Positions 1 to 7,577 of a stretch of DNA of 64,000 bases are shown here, one piece after another (positions within the stretch are counted from its first letter, which is position 1; each line of letters opens with the position of its first letter). Below the pieces are notes generated by a model, which searched no databases, was not told where the DNA came from, and saw only the letters and a program-made list of their open reading frames with translations. The position numbers and the translations under genes are program-made. The stretch is taken from positions 1-64,000 of the forward strand of contig CALGUG010000014.1 of NCBI GenBank assembly GCA_937902315.1. The letters run 5' to 3'. The stretch comes from an uncultured Chloroflexales bacterium. Lineage in GTDB: Bacteria > Chloroflexota > Chloroflexia > Chloroflexales > Chloroflexaceae.

Positions 1-345
1 GCTCGCTGGTTGGTGTAGTTGGCTCGCTGGTTGGCGTGGTGGGCTCGCTGGTTGGCGTGGTGGGCTCGCTGGTTGGTGTAGTTGGCTCGCTGGTTGGTGT
101 AGTTGGCTCGCTGGTTGGTGTAGTTGGCTCGCTGGTTGGCGTGGTGGGCTCGCTGGTTGGTGTAGTGGGCTCGCTGGTTGGTGTAGTAGGCTGACCTGTG
201 GGAGTGGTAGGTCCGCTGGTTGGTGTAGTAGGCTGACCTGTGGGTGTAGTCGGCTCACTTGTGGGTGGGGTCAGCTCGCTGGTTGGTGTAGTAGGCTGAC
301 CTGTGGGAGTGGTAGGTTCGCTGGTTGGTGTGGTCGGCTCACTGG
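1..345. repeat. 21-bp in-frame tandem repeat array
   Basis: About sixteen 21-bp units with small variations, each coding one heptad (TSEPTTP type) of the minus-strand gene. The first nine units are almost identical at DNA level while the later ones (180-345) alternate with a TGQPTTP-type unit. This pattern suggests recent slippage or unequal crossing-over, and copy number is probably variable between strains. Confidence 0.9.
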
Positions 346-460
346 TGACTTCTTGGAGGATGAGAGGTAGAAATAGTTGGTACTCCTCCTCCGCAGCTGA
401 GACGTGAAGTGTTGTTAACAGAAGTGTGAGAAAGATGGTCGATAGGAAGAATTTTCGCAT
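1..460 (-). CDS. Secreted Pro/Thr/Ser/Glu heptad-repeat protein (partial, C-terminus outside window)
   Basis: The reading frame starts at an ATG at 460 behind a GGAGAGGA ribosome site and runs open to the window edge, so only the N-terminal 153 residues are visible. It begins with a signal peptide (MRKFFLSTIFLTLLLTTL, then cleavage near VSA-AE), then a short segment (EEEYQLFLPLIL), then repeats of a 7-residue unit of the type TSEPTTP/TGQPTTP. Such low-complexity Pro/Thr stretches are usually extended, often glycosylated linkers between a secretion signal and an extracellular domain. The N-terminus is clearly paralogous to the gene at 720-1550, whose repeat is followed by a jelly-roll-like domain, so a similar domain is expected beyond the window. 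The molecular function is unknown; extracellular location is inferred. Confidence 0.8.
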   Translation of the reverse strand, partial: MRKFFLSTIFLTLLLTTLHVSAAEEEYQLFLPLILQEVTSEPTTPTSEPTTPTGQPTTPTSELTPPTSEPTTPTGQPTTPTSGPTTPTGQPTTPTSEPTTPTSEPTTPTSEPTTPTSEPTTPTSEPTTPTSEPTTPTSEPTTPTSEPTTPTSE

Positions 461-646
461 GACGATCCTCTCCAAGGCTATAATGTTTAACAGCCTACCT
501 ACTAGCCGGTTAGGATAAATTATACACAAAGGATGTGAAATCAAAAGAACCTTCCAGAGCGGATTTTTTGGTTTTCCCTTGCTCTCGATAGTAGCTTGTT
601 GGCGTATGGAGTCTGCTGCGGAAGTTGAGTCGCCGAGCGCTTTCTA

Positions 647-659
647 ACGCGGCTCACCA
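647..659 (+). other. 13-bp copy of the tRNA-Lys 3' end (att-like scar)
   Basis: The sequence acgcggctcacca is identical to the 3' end (acceptor strand plus CCA) of the two tRNA-Lys genes at 1869-1944 and 1976-2051. No other tRNA part is present here. It lies exactly where similarity between the duplicated upstream regions of the two repeat-protein genes stops (after gcgctttcta, around 646 and 1743). A short tRNA 3'-end copy away from the tRNA is what site-specific integration or recombination at a tRNA leaves behind. Confidence 0.5.
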
Positions 660-662
660 AAC

Positions 663-699
663 AAAACCTCAGAGCACTCGGATGGTGCTCTGAGGTTTT
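663..699 (-). terminator. Intrinsic terminator of the 720-1550 gene
   Basis: A perfect 15-bp stem (663-677 with 685-699) and a 7-nt loop, followed on the minus strand by GTTTGG after the terminal TTTT of the stem. It lies 20 nt beyond the stop codon of the minus-strand gene 720-1550. Confidence 0.8.
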
Positions 700-719
700 C
701 TTATTTCTTCGGCAGTTAC

Positions 720-1550
720 TTATTCCAAAATGCTAGCATCGCGGAAATCGATATCGTCTACGCTCCAAGAACTCTGAAATGTTGCTGAAGTTGACAAAGC
801 GAATTCGATTTGAACTGTTTTGCCAGCATACTTCGAGAAGTCAACCACTTCAAGGCGATAGTCGTGTTGTCCTGATGAGCAGAAATCAAACTTTGGATAA
901 ATGATCTCACCGGGATTCGAGTCAGATAGGTCATCATCGACCCAAATATAGCCAGCATCTACAAAACAATCCGATAGAACTGATTCGGCTTTTGACCAGA
1001 AAGTTAAATAGGGCGCTTCGCTCGGCACTGTGACTATTATCGATATGCTTTGTCGCGTAGTGCCTGGGTTGCCGAAACGAACAAAGTATGATCCAGAATG
1101 AGCATCAGTTGGTGAATTGATGATGCTAGCGCCATTGATTGTCCAACCGGCAGCGCCTTCTTCAAAGCCACCATTGGGGATGTACTGAATTGCTGGACTT
1201 GGGGTAGGCGTGGTTGGCTCAACAGTAGGTGTAGTCGGCTCGCTGGTTGGTGTCGTTGGCTCAACAGTAGGCGTGGTTGGCTCAACAGTAGGCGTGGTTG
1301 GCTCAACAGTAGGTGTAGTCGGCTCGCTGGTTGGTGTCGTCGGCTCAACAGTAGGCGTGGTCGGCTCGCTGGTTGGTGTCGTCGGCTCAACAGTAGGCGT
1401 GGTCGGCTCAACAGTAGGCGTGGTCGCTTCACTGGTGCCTTCTTTACGGACGATTGGAAGAAATTGTTGGTAGGGCTCTTGGGCTGATGAGACCTGCAAC
1501 GATGATAATAGGAGGGCAAGAAAGACGGCCGTTAGAAAGAACTTGTGCAT
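720..1550 (-). CDS. Secreted protein with Pro/Thr heptad linker and jelly-roll-like C-terminal domain
   Basis: This 276-residue protein has a signal peptide (residues 1 to about 23, ending near VSSA), a short spacer, about eleven heptads of the TVEPTTP or TSEPTTP type (about 41-117), and a C-terminal domain of about 155 residues. That domain starts with NGGFEEG...GW and ends with SSWSVDDIDF, a pattern typical of secreted carbohydrate-binding or other jelly-roll modules of the CBM4/9-like kind. Two cysteines (in SDCFVDAG and FDFCSSG) could form a disulfide. A surface or extracellular binding role is inferred, with no catalytic signature. The start is supported by GGAGGAAAT just upstream (minus strand). 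It is a tandem paralogue of the gene at 1-460, and the flanking upstream DNA of the two genes is also similar, so the whole unit was duplicated. Confidence 0.85.
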   Translation of the reverse strand: MHKFFLTAVFLALLLSSLQVSSAQEPYQQFLPIVRKEGTSEATTPTVEPTTPTVEPTTPTSEPTTPTVEPTTPTSEPTTPTVEPTTPTVEPTTPTVEPTTPTSEPTTPTVEPTTPTPSPAIQYIPNGGFEEGAAGWTINGASIINSPTDAHSGSYFVRFGNPGTTRQSISIIVTVPSEAPYLTFWSKAESVLSDCFVDAGYIWVDDDLSDSNPGEIIYPKFDFCSSGQHDYRLEVVDFSKYAGKTVQIEFALSTSATFQSSWSVDDIDFRDASILE

Positions 1551-1827
1551 AGTGAATTTCCTCCAAGGCTAGAATGCTTTACACCATATTTAGTTTATGG
1601 TTTGGGTAGAGATGATTATACACAAAGAATGTGAAATAAAAAATGGCTTACAGAGTGTGCTTCATTGCTTTTTCGTCATCCGCGATAGTCCGTTTCTGAG
1701 GTATGGAGCATACTGCGAAAGTTAGGCCACCAAGCGCTTTCTAGAGGGAGAGAGCGAACTGGGCCGAGGTTTGGCTGCACATTTCAGGAGATCCGAAAGA
1801 CCGAAATTCCCGATCAGAAAGGCAGAC

Positions 1828-1855
1828 TTGCATAAAATCGAAAATTGTATATAAT
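1828..1855 (+). promoter_or_regulatory. Promoter of the tRNA-Lys pair
   Basis: TTGCAT (1828-1833), a 16-nt spacer and a perfect TATAAT (1850-1855), 13 nt before the first tRNA-Lys. The second tRNA-Lys has no room for its own complete promoter and is probably co-transcribed. Confidence 0.7.
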
Positions 1856-1868
1856 TTCTGGTGTTCGC

Positions 1869-1944
<76 letters not shown>

Positions 1945-1975
1945 CTTTCTCTATTTTGACAACACATGGCTGTAT

Positions 1976-2051
<76 letters not shown>

Positions 2052-2092
2052 TACTCTCCCTTCTGGTTTGTCTAAAAGTGTCGCGACGACCC

Positions 2093-2121
2093 TTGACAAA
2101 TACGTCAGAAGGTGGTATTCT
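2093..2121 (+). promoter_or_regulatory. Promoter of tRNA-Pro
   Basis: TTGACA (2093-2098), a 17-nt spacer and TATTCT (2116-2121), placed 12 nt before the tRNA-Pro 5' end. Confidence 0.8.
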
Positions 2122-2133
2122 TCACAAGGCTGT

Positions 2134-2210
2134 CGGGGCGTGGCTCAGTCTGGTAGAGCACAGCGTTTGGGACGCTGGGGTCGGGGGTTCGAATCCCTCC
2201 GCCCCGACCA
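2134..2210 (+). tRNA. tRNA-Pro (anticodon TGG)
   Basis: A 77-nt cloverleaf with acceptor CGGGGCG/CGCCCCG, anticodon stem CAGCG/CGCTG and loop TTTGGGA giving TGG, T-arm GGTTCGAATCC, discriminator A and encoded CCA. Confidence 0.97.
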
Positions 2211-2731
2211 TTTTCACTCTAGGTGTTTTGCCAGAAGAGTGAGTGATGTGTGGAGTATGGGTAAACAGAACGTGTTGTGGTTAAGATGAGCGGTTTACCC
2301 GATGTCTTCCCCCCAAAAACCTTCATTTATCCTCATCTGATCGTATACAGTTTGGTTCTTTGTGATTTTGTCGATTCCCCACGTTAGTGAATCCATCTTA
2401 GTCCAGGGCCTGTAGTTATAGTGGTTGGTTTGGTTCGGTTAGGCAGGGCGACGCGTTAGAGTATATTCTAACGTTCAGAAGATGGCGCAACCCCTCTTTA
2501 TTGGTTTTTCTTGGGATTGCTTCAGTAAAAGTAGAAAAACATTCTATATTGCTCTTGGCTTAGTTTCTAAGCTCGATCATTCCTTTTTGAATGATCTGTT
2601 GAAATCTGACGGCTTTCTCAAGCTGTTTCAGATAGCATTTATATTGCCTTTAAACTGGTGTAAAAACACTAAAAAGCAATGCAAATGCTGGTGAAAAACA
2701 GAAAAAGACCTGTTTTTTACAAAAAGAGTAC
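2211..2731. other. Gene-free spacer between tRNA-Pro and the RRM gene
   Basis: AT-richer than its surroundings. I see no conserved coding pattern, no repeat copy and no convincing structure. A 70-codon open frame at 2482-2694 lacks a ribosome site and has an unlikely composition. Confidence 0.5.
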
Positions 2732-2760
2732 TGTACAAGTGTAATCCACTGTGCTATACT
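2732..2760 (+). promoter_or_regulatory. Likely promoter of the RRM gene
   Basis: TGTACA (4 of 6), a 17-nt spacer and TATACT (5 of 6). Transcription from here would give a leader of about 235 nt before the start codon at 3002, unusually long for a 101-codon gene. A second TTGACA lies at 2769-2774, so the start point is uncertain. Confidence 0.45.
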
Positions 2761-3001
2761 CAATCTGTTGACAACGTATGTTGTGCGAGTCTTGCATCCG
2801 TGATCCTCGGTCTACGACCTCTTCTCTGGCTGCTAGCCGCATCTTCTTTCGCTCCGAATGATACGTTGCGTACGCTTGGGCGAGTTATACCACCGTATGG
2901 ATGGGTATACCTAGCGTGCAGGAAGTTGGTCTGGTATATATTTCGACCCAATTTGAATGGTGTCGGTAGTACGGTCCGAAAGAGACCGAGGAGTTTTCTC
3001 A

Positions 3002-3307
3002 ATGTCTTACGTAAAATTGTTTGTTGGCAACCTTCCTTGGAGCGTTAACGATGGCTCGCTAGAGGATATTTTCTCCGCTTATGGCGACGTTCAGAGCGCC
3101 CGCGTGATCACCGATCGTGACACCGGCCGTTCGCGCGGTTTCGGCTTTGTTGAGCTGAACACCGACGACGTAGCTGGCGCCATCAATAGCGTCAACGGTC
3201 GCGAGATCGAAGGCCGTGCGCTGCGCGTTAACGAGGCCGAGGACAAGGAGCGCAGTGGTGGTTTTGGTGGACGCCGCGACAGCCGTGGCCCTCGCAACCG
3301 CTACTAA
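3002..3307 (+). CDS. RRM-type RNA-binding protein (cyanobacterial/Chloroflexi Rbp-like)
   Basis: A single RNA-recognition motif of 101 residues. RNP2 is LFVGNL (residues 6-11), RNP1 is RGFGFVEL (about 47-54), and the tail is glycine/arginine-rich (GGFGGRRDSRGPRNRY). This is the architecture of the small cold-responsive RNA-binding proteins of cyanobacteria and several other phyla, which bind mRNA in the cytoplasm. The ATG at 3002 is chosen because GAGGAG lies 10 nt upstream and the RRM starts at once; an upstream in-frame extension adds nothing conserved. The next gene on the same strand is a DEAD-box RNA helicase, so the two may cooperate in RNA remodelling. The long leader suggests post-transcriptional, possibly temperature-dependent, control; that is inference. 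Confidence 0.93.
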   Translation: MSYVKLFVGNLPWSVNDGSLEDIFSAYGDVQSARVITDRDTGRSRGFGFVELNTDDVAGAINSVNGREIEGRALRVNEAEDKERSGGFGGRRDSRGPRNRY

Positions 3308-3336
3308 TTCCAACAACTATTAAAAAGTAATTCGAG

Positions 3337-3384
3337 ACCCGCTGAAAGCTGTGATGCTTAGGCTGAAGGCTTCAGCGGGTTTCT
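3337..3384 (+). terminator. Terminator after the RRM gene
   Basis: Ten-bp GC-rich stem ACCCGCTGAA (3337-3346) with TTCAGCGGGT (3371-3380), an internal loop that can fold further, and a short T run afterwards, 30 nt after the RRM stop codon. Confidence 0.75.
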
Positions 3385-3421
3385 GATGGCTCAAAGAAGC
3401 CGTCGATTACACAATAAACAC

Positions 3422-3710
3422 GGGGCCGACTCCGCTGAGTTCGGCCCCAGAGGTCACAATCCTTTGTTGGATACGACCTCACACCAAGGATGAACCTTAA
3501 GCGGCTGCGACCGATTGGCTCACAGTCGTTTGAGACATCCTTTTCTCTGTAACAGAGAAGCGGCGCAGCCGTAGCGCCAGAGTATAGAAACAGCGGCAGC
3601 GTACTGATCGAGCATCAGTTACGTTTTTCATCTGTCGTTCTTGCTCTGGCTCTTGCGCCGTCGTTGCATAACTGTTACGAGTGGGCCTGCCATGAGCAGG
3701 CCCTTTTTGT
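3422..3710 (+). ncRNA. Structured leader or independent ncRNA ahead of the DEAD-box helicase, ending in an intrinsic terminator
   Basis: Successive hairpins fill this interval: 3422-3448 (GGGGCCGA/TCGGCCCC), 3450-3480 (GAGGTC/GACCTC with inner ATCC/GGAT), 3543-3559 (TTCTCTG/CAGAGAA), 3562-3578 (GGCGC/GCGCC), and one near 3601-3622 (ACTGA/TCAGT). It ends in the terminator 3683-3710. No coding pattern is evident. Two readings are possible: a 5' leader that attenuates helicase transcription, or a separate small RNA whose terminator is read through. There is no room for another promoter between the terminator and the helicase start. Confidence 0.5.
3683..3710 (+). terminator. Intrinsic terminator 20 nt before the helicase start codon
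   Basis: Perfect stem GGGCCTGC (3683-3690)/GCAGGCCC (3696-3703), loop CATGA, followed by TTTTTGTT. The helicase ribosome site (AAAGGA) begins only about 8 nt after the T run, so helicase mRNA must come from read-through. Confidence 0.85.
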
Positions 3711-3730
3711 TACTGCAAAGGATTTTTATC

Positions 3731-5359
3731 TTGAGTTTCGATACATTAGGATTGAGTGATACACTACTGGCGCAGGTTAAACGCCAAGGTTATACAACAG
3801 CTACTCCGATTCAAACTGCTGCTATTCCGGTCGTTTTAACTGGCCGCGATGTGATCGGTCTGGCCCAGACTGGAACAGGCAAAACCGCCGCTTTTGTGCT
3901 GCCGATTCTTCAGCGTTTAATGGCGGGCAAAAAGGGCGGCATTCGCGCTCTGATCATCACTCCGACTCGCGAGCTGGCTGAACAGATCCATACGACGGTG
4001 CAGGCTTTGAGTCAAGGAACAGGTCTGCGCAGCGCGACTGTCTATGGTGGGGTAAGCATGATCCCGCAAGAGCGCGCTCTGCGAGCTGGTTACGATATTA
4101 TTGTGGCTTGTCCGGGCCGTCTGCTCGACCACATTACGCGCGGTTATGTGCAGCTCAATAAGGTCGAGAGCCTAGTGCTCGACGAAGCTGACCGCATGCT
4201 CGATATGGGCTTTCTGCCGAGCATTCAGCGCATTCTGGATTATCTGCCCAAGCAGCGCCAGACTCTGCTCTTTTCGGCCACCATGGCGCCCGAGATCAAA
4301 GACTTGGCCCTGGCCGCAACGAACAACGCCGAGACGGTCCAGGTCAATCTCTCGATGCCTGCCACAACCGTTTCGCACGGCATCTATCCGGTCAGCGAGC
4401 ACAACAAAACCGCGCTTTTGTTAGAACTCTTGCGCCGCACTCCCACCGAGTCGGTGCTGGTCTTTACCCGCACCAAACACCGCGCCAACCGTGTGGCTAT
4501 GCAGCTTGAGCGCGCCAGCTACAAGGTGGCTCGTTTGCACAGTAATCGCTCGCAAAACCAGCGCCAGATCGCGCTCGATGGCTTCCGCGATGGCACCTTC
4601 CAAGTGCTGGTCGCCACCGATATCGCGGCCCGTGGTATCGACGTTGCCACCATTTCGCATGTGATCAACTACGATATTCCCGACACGCCCGACGCCTACA
4701 TCCATCGTATCGGTCGTACCGGGCGGGCGGCCCGCACAGGCGACGCCTATACCTTGGTGACGCCCGAAGATTCGGCCATGGTGCGCACGATCGAGCGTGT
4801 GATCGGGCATGCCTTAGAACGACGCCGCCTAGAAGGTTTTGAGGAGACTCCTGCGCCACAACGTAGCGATACTAGGTCGAGCAGTGTTGTGAGCCGCTCA
4901 GCGCGTTCTAGCCGCTCTACGAGCCATTCTGCAAGCCGCGAGCGTCAGCCGGCTAGCGAGCGCCCGACGAGCCAAGCTGCCTATCCGGCCCGCAGCCGCG
5001 AGCGTTCGAACCTCGACGAGCGTGCCCGCAGCCGCCAAAGCTCAGCAGGGCGCTTCGAGCAGCGTCAGCGTTCGTTCAGCCAGCCCAGCTCTTTTGAGCG
5101 CAGCGAGCAGCCCTTTGAGCGAACCGAACGTGACCTACAGCCGAGTCGCCCCAAGCGCCGCTTCGCAGGCGAGCGCCCAGAGCGTGCGACCCGCAGCGAT
5201 TTTGCAGCTCGCGAAGAGCGTCGCAGCCCGGTTGAGCGCCCGAAAACCCGCGATCGCTTTTACGAACCTGCCAATAGCCGCAGCAGCGTGCTTGATCGTT
5301 ACGAGCAGAAACGCCGTTCCGAGGCTCGTTCTCGCACCCGTCAAAAAGAGACGATCTAG
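3731..5359 (+). CDS. DEAD-box ATP-dependent RNA helicase with Ser/Arg-rich tail
   Basis: 542 residues. Visible helicase motifs are the Q motif (ATPIQ, 24-28), Walker A AQTGTGKT (45-52), PTRELAEQ (78-85), DEAD (151-154), SAT (182-184), and the C-terminal HRIGRTGRA of motif VI. Residues from about 375 to the end form a disordered tail rich in Ser, Arg and Glu (SRERS, RSRQSS), likely an RNA-binding extension. The family unwinds structured RNA with ATP, in ribosome assembly, mRNA decay or cold adaptation (RhlE/DeaD types). I choose the TTG at 3731 because AAAGGA precedes it and an intrinsic terminator occupies the space before; starts further upstream would translate the terminator. Position after an RRM gene supports an RNA-metabolism pair. 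Confidence 0.95.
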   Translation: MSFDTLGLSDTLLAQVKRQGYTTATPIQTAAIPVVLTGRDVIGLAQTGTGKTAAFVLPILQRLMAGKKGGIRALIITPTRELAEQIHTTVQALSQGTGLRSATVYGGVSMIPQERALRAGYDIIVACPGRLLDHITRGYVQLNKVESLVLDEADRMLDMGFLPSIQRILDYLPKQRQTLLFSATMAPEIKDLALAATNNAETVQVNLSMPATTVSHGIYPVSEHNKTALLLELLRRTPTESVLVFTRTKHRANRVAMQLERASYKVARLHSNRSQNQRQIALDGFRDGTFQVLVATDIAARGIDVATISHVINYDIPDTPDAYIHRIGRTGRAARTGDAYTLVTPEDSAMVRTIERVIGHALERRRLEGFEETPAPQRSDTRSSSVVSRSARSSRSTSHSASRERQPASERPTSQAAYPARSRERSNLDERARSRQSSAGRFEQRQRSFSQPSSFERSEQPFERTERDLQPSRPKRRFAGERPERATRSDFAAREERRSPVERPKTRDRFYEPANSRSSVLDRYEQKRRSEARSRTRQKETI

Positions 5360-5513
5360 TCAGCTTGTTTTGGCGCTCTGGCGGCAAAGGCCACTACGCG
5401 CAAGAAAGCGCTAACCGCGTCCGCCTACGGCTACAAACGTCTTGTCCGCCAAGCCGACGGCTAGCTGCTGCTGTGAAGCCGCCCCCAAACACACAAACGG
5501 ATTTTGTGTCATA
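5360..5513 (+). repeat. Family B element, copy with core at 5417-5434
   Basis: Contains GGCGGC near its left end, the core GCGTCCGCCTACGGCTAC, a GCCGCCCCC segment and a right end AAACGGATTTTGTGTCAT. The right end overlaps the left inverted repeat of the family A copy that follows. No coding content. Confidence 0.65.
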
Positions 5514-5665
5514 CTAAATCCGCTTGAGGACTTGGGACTTGCGCTTTCGCAATGAGGAATAAACAAAAACGAGGAAAAGAGTTGTGAGGAATTTGTCACA
5601 ACAACAATAGCCAAGTTCCGCTCTGCCGAAGGCCCAATAGAATGTGAGCAACAGGATTTCGTGTA
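5512..5665 (+). repeat. Family A element, degenerate copy
   Basis: Left end ATACTAAATCCGCTT, internal imperfect palindrome TTGTGAGGAA...TTGTCACAA, the family-specific segment TTCCGCTCTGCCGAAGGCC, and right end CAGGATTTCGTGTAA. Shorter and more diverged than the copies at 9676, 26656 and 63145. Confidence 0.65.
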
Positions 5666-5710
5666 AATAACGCCAAATCTGTTTAAAGGCTTGCATTTTT
5701 GCCACAAAAG

Positions 5711-5749
5711 AAGGGAAAGACTGCCTGTTAGCAGACAGCTCTTTCCCTT
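5711..5749 (-). terminator. Terminator downstream of the 5876-6352 gene
   Basis: Stem AAGGGAAAG (5711-5719)/CTTTCCCTT (5741-5749) with an inner CTG/CAG pairing. On the minus strand it is followed by CTTTTGTGG. It may also serve as a barrier for the converging helicase transcript. Confidence 0.55.
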
Positions 5750-5875
5750 CAGCGGCACCTGCTTAAGCGCGGGTTTGGTGCGAACGAGACCTGAGCAAAG
5801 CTCTGCGCTGGTTTGCGAGTTAGCACCTTGGATTCATTTCGTAGCGGAAGCGATGAGCTTATGTCGCTTGGCAGC

Positions 5876-6352
5876 CTAGATCAAATTGGGGTCGAGCGCG
5901 ATTCTGATCGCACGTAGGGTGCTTTGTTCGCTTAAACTGACCGCTGGACCTCCGAAGTTGAGGAAACCGCTGCCAGCCGCCTCAGCAACTTGGGTCGCAA
6001 TATGGATCACAAAGTTGCTATATGCGTTGCACTCTTCCTCGCTGGCGCGCGCCGAGAGCAAGGCGATCGCCATCTGACATAGCTGAGTCGCCTCTTCAAG
6101 AATGGTAACGGCTTCGATTTTGGGCGGTGGTGTGCTAAAACGTGGACGCTCTGGATTGAAGTCCTCGACCAATTCTTGAATAAAGATAACGTTTTGATAG
6201 AGAGCGCCTCCGTCATGCCAAGCTGTGATAAGGGCTTCGCTTTCGCGTGCGCCATGGCCCGGATCCGCTAGGGCTACAGCGGCGGCCGCCGCTAAGGGTG
6301 CGTTTCCAAGGATCGCCCATTCCTGATTGCTAAAATCTGCACGGCGTGTCAC
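5876..6352 (-). CDS. Protein of unknown function (158 aa)
   Basis: I do not recognise this family. It begins with GTG at 6352, 5 nt after GGAGGA. The protein is soluble and mostly helical in appearance, with an Ala-rich segment (APLAAAAAVALADP) near residues 18-32, a region with conserved-looking aromatic and acidic residues (QNVIFIQELVEDF), two cysteines, and a Gly-rich stretch (AAGSGFLNFGG) near the C-terminus. There is no signal peptide or membrane segment. It starts 55 nt downstream of the Gfo/Idh oxidoreductase on the same strand with no terminator between them, so the two are probably co-transcribed. Confidence 0.75.
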   Translation of the reverse strand: MTRRADFSNQEWAILGNAPLAAAAAVALADPGHGARESEALITAWHDGGALYQNVIFIQELVEDFNPERPRFSTPPPKIEAVTILEEATQLCQMAIALLSARASEEECNAYSNFVIHIATQVAEAAGSGFLNFGGPAVSLSEQSTLRAIRIALDPNLI

Positions 6353-6407
6353 ATTTATCCTCCTTGCTGAGCTCTGCTTGATTCGTCGTTCCTATCGTAA
6401 GCCTTGC

Positions 6408-7481
6408 TTACGAGTGGCTGGCCCAAGCTTGTGTTTCGCTTTGCACCGCTTGCCCGGTTTGCAGCGCTTGGCTAAGCAAAATATCGAGGTAGCGGTCTTG
6501 GCAGGCCTCGGCGAGACTGTAACAAGCTGGCCCACCCTGCACCGATTCGGCCATACGCAACAGGCAGGTGCCAACAGCGATCTCATCGTCTGAAAGCTCG
6601 CCCGGAGCCAGCGGATTGCGATAGACCCAGCTTTCGCCCGCCTGAATGCCTTTGAGATAGTTGCCTTCAAGGTTGCCGTTTGGCCCGGCATGGTGGCGTA
6701 CAAACGAAACCTGAATAGGGGTCGTGCGATCTTGGAGATAAACCGCGTGGTGATCGATAATCTCGCCTCGTTCACCGCGCACCATCAGGCGTTGGTTGCG
6801 AATGTACGAGAAGTATTGTTCGCCTGTAAAGTCGAAGATCCCCAAACGATCGCCGAAATCGAAGCTTGCCATAATTTGCTGGGCTGATACAATTTCTTCT
6901 GTAGGCAATATTCCACCGCGCCCAGGGCTTGTCATCACTGGAGAATGGAACGAGCGGGCCTGAATGGTGACGTTTTCGAAGGTGACCCCCAAGAAGCGCC
7001 GGATCAGGCTGATGCCATGGTAGCCGTGGGCGGCCGAGACAAAAGCTTGGCTGATCGTGCCGAGCTTGCCGCTATGGGCGAAAGCGATGCGCGCCGCATG
7101 GTGAGGTTGGGCCCAATACTGTTCGGCGACCTCGATATGGGCACCCTGTTCGACCAGCTTCCAGACCTTATTTAATTCTTCGAGCGATCGGGCTGGCGGC
7201 GTTTCTGAGAGGGCCGGAATACCCTTTTCGGCCAGTTCGGCCAGCAAGCCGGGGTTGACATCCCACGGCACGCTTGTCACCATAAAGAGCGGGCGTTCGT
7301 AGCCTACAAGCTCATCGACCGTAGCGAAGAGCGGAACGCCATATCGTTCGGCTAGCGCATTGGGGCGGCTCGGATCACGGGTTACCATACCAATGACGCG
7401 AAAACGATCAGGGCAAGCGCGAGCGATGCGCAAATAAAATTCCGAGCGCCAACCTGTTCCAACGATTCCAAAGTTGATCAT
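6408..7481 (-). CDS. Gfo/Idh/MocA-family oxidoreductase
   Basis: 357 residues. The N-terminus is a Rossmann nucleotide-binding fold (NFGIVGTGWRSEFYLR, where GxGxxx occupies residues 7-12), followed by the family's substrate domain. In the usual EKP position the sequence reads SETPPA, so the conserved catalytic Lys of the EKP motif is missing, and AEQYWAQPHH follows. This points to an atypical member whose activity may differ from sugar or inositol dehydrogenases. It is preceded by GAGGAA and an ATG at 7481, and followed by the unknown gene at 5876-6352. Two other family members lie at 55341 and 56576 but are not close paralogues by eye. Cytoplasmic NAD(P)-dependent enzyme; substrate unknown. 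Confidence 0.88.
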   Translation of the reverse strand: MINFGIVGTGWRSEFYLRIARACPDRFRVIGMVTRDPSRPNALAERYGVPLFATVDELVGYERPLFMVTSVPWDVNPGLLAELAEKGIPALSETPPARSLEELNKVWKLVEQGAHIEVAEQYWAQPHHAARIAFAHSGKLGTISQAFVSAAHGYHGISLIRRFLGVTFENVTIQARSFHSPVMTSPGRGGILPTEEIVSAQQIMASFDFGDRLGIFDFTGEQYFSYIRNQRLMVRGERGEIIDHHAVYLQDRTTPIQVSFVRHHAGPNGNLEGNYLKGIQAGESWVYRNPLAPGELSDDEIAVGTCLLRMAESVQGGPACYSLAEACQDRYLDILLSQALQTGQAVQSETQAWASHS

Positions 7482-7520
7482 AACAAATATTCCTCGTGCA
7501 AACTAGGCCCGAATGGGTCT

Positions 7521-7549
7521 ATTATAGAACTAACTTAGTTTTTTGTTAC
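7521..7549 (-). promoter_or_regulatory. Possible promoter of the Gfo/Idh gene at 6408-7481
   Basis: On the minus strand a perfect TATAAT (7521-7526) preceded by a 17-nt spacer and a weak -35 GTAACA (7544-7549), 40 nt before the start codon. Confidence 0.5.
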
Positions 7550-7577
7550 TGTCGAAGCGAATTTCCTTACTTGACAA

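Noticed and set aside
1..345. Regular 21-bp repeats that could be taken for a CRISPR array
   Set aside because: No unique spacers, all units are in frame and code for heptads of a secreted protein.
2482..2694. 70-codon open frame as a small gene
   Set aside because: No ribosome site, composition like random AT-rich DNA.
3641..3730. N-terminal extension of the DEAD-box helicase
   Set aside because: It would translate through an intrinsic terminator; a TTG with a ribosome site at 3731 fits the family start.
5012..5414. Long reverse-frame and +2-frame open frames over the helicase tail
   Set aside because: The Ser/Arg-rich GC-skewed tail keeps other frames open by chance.
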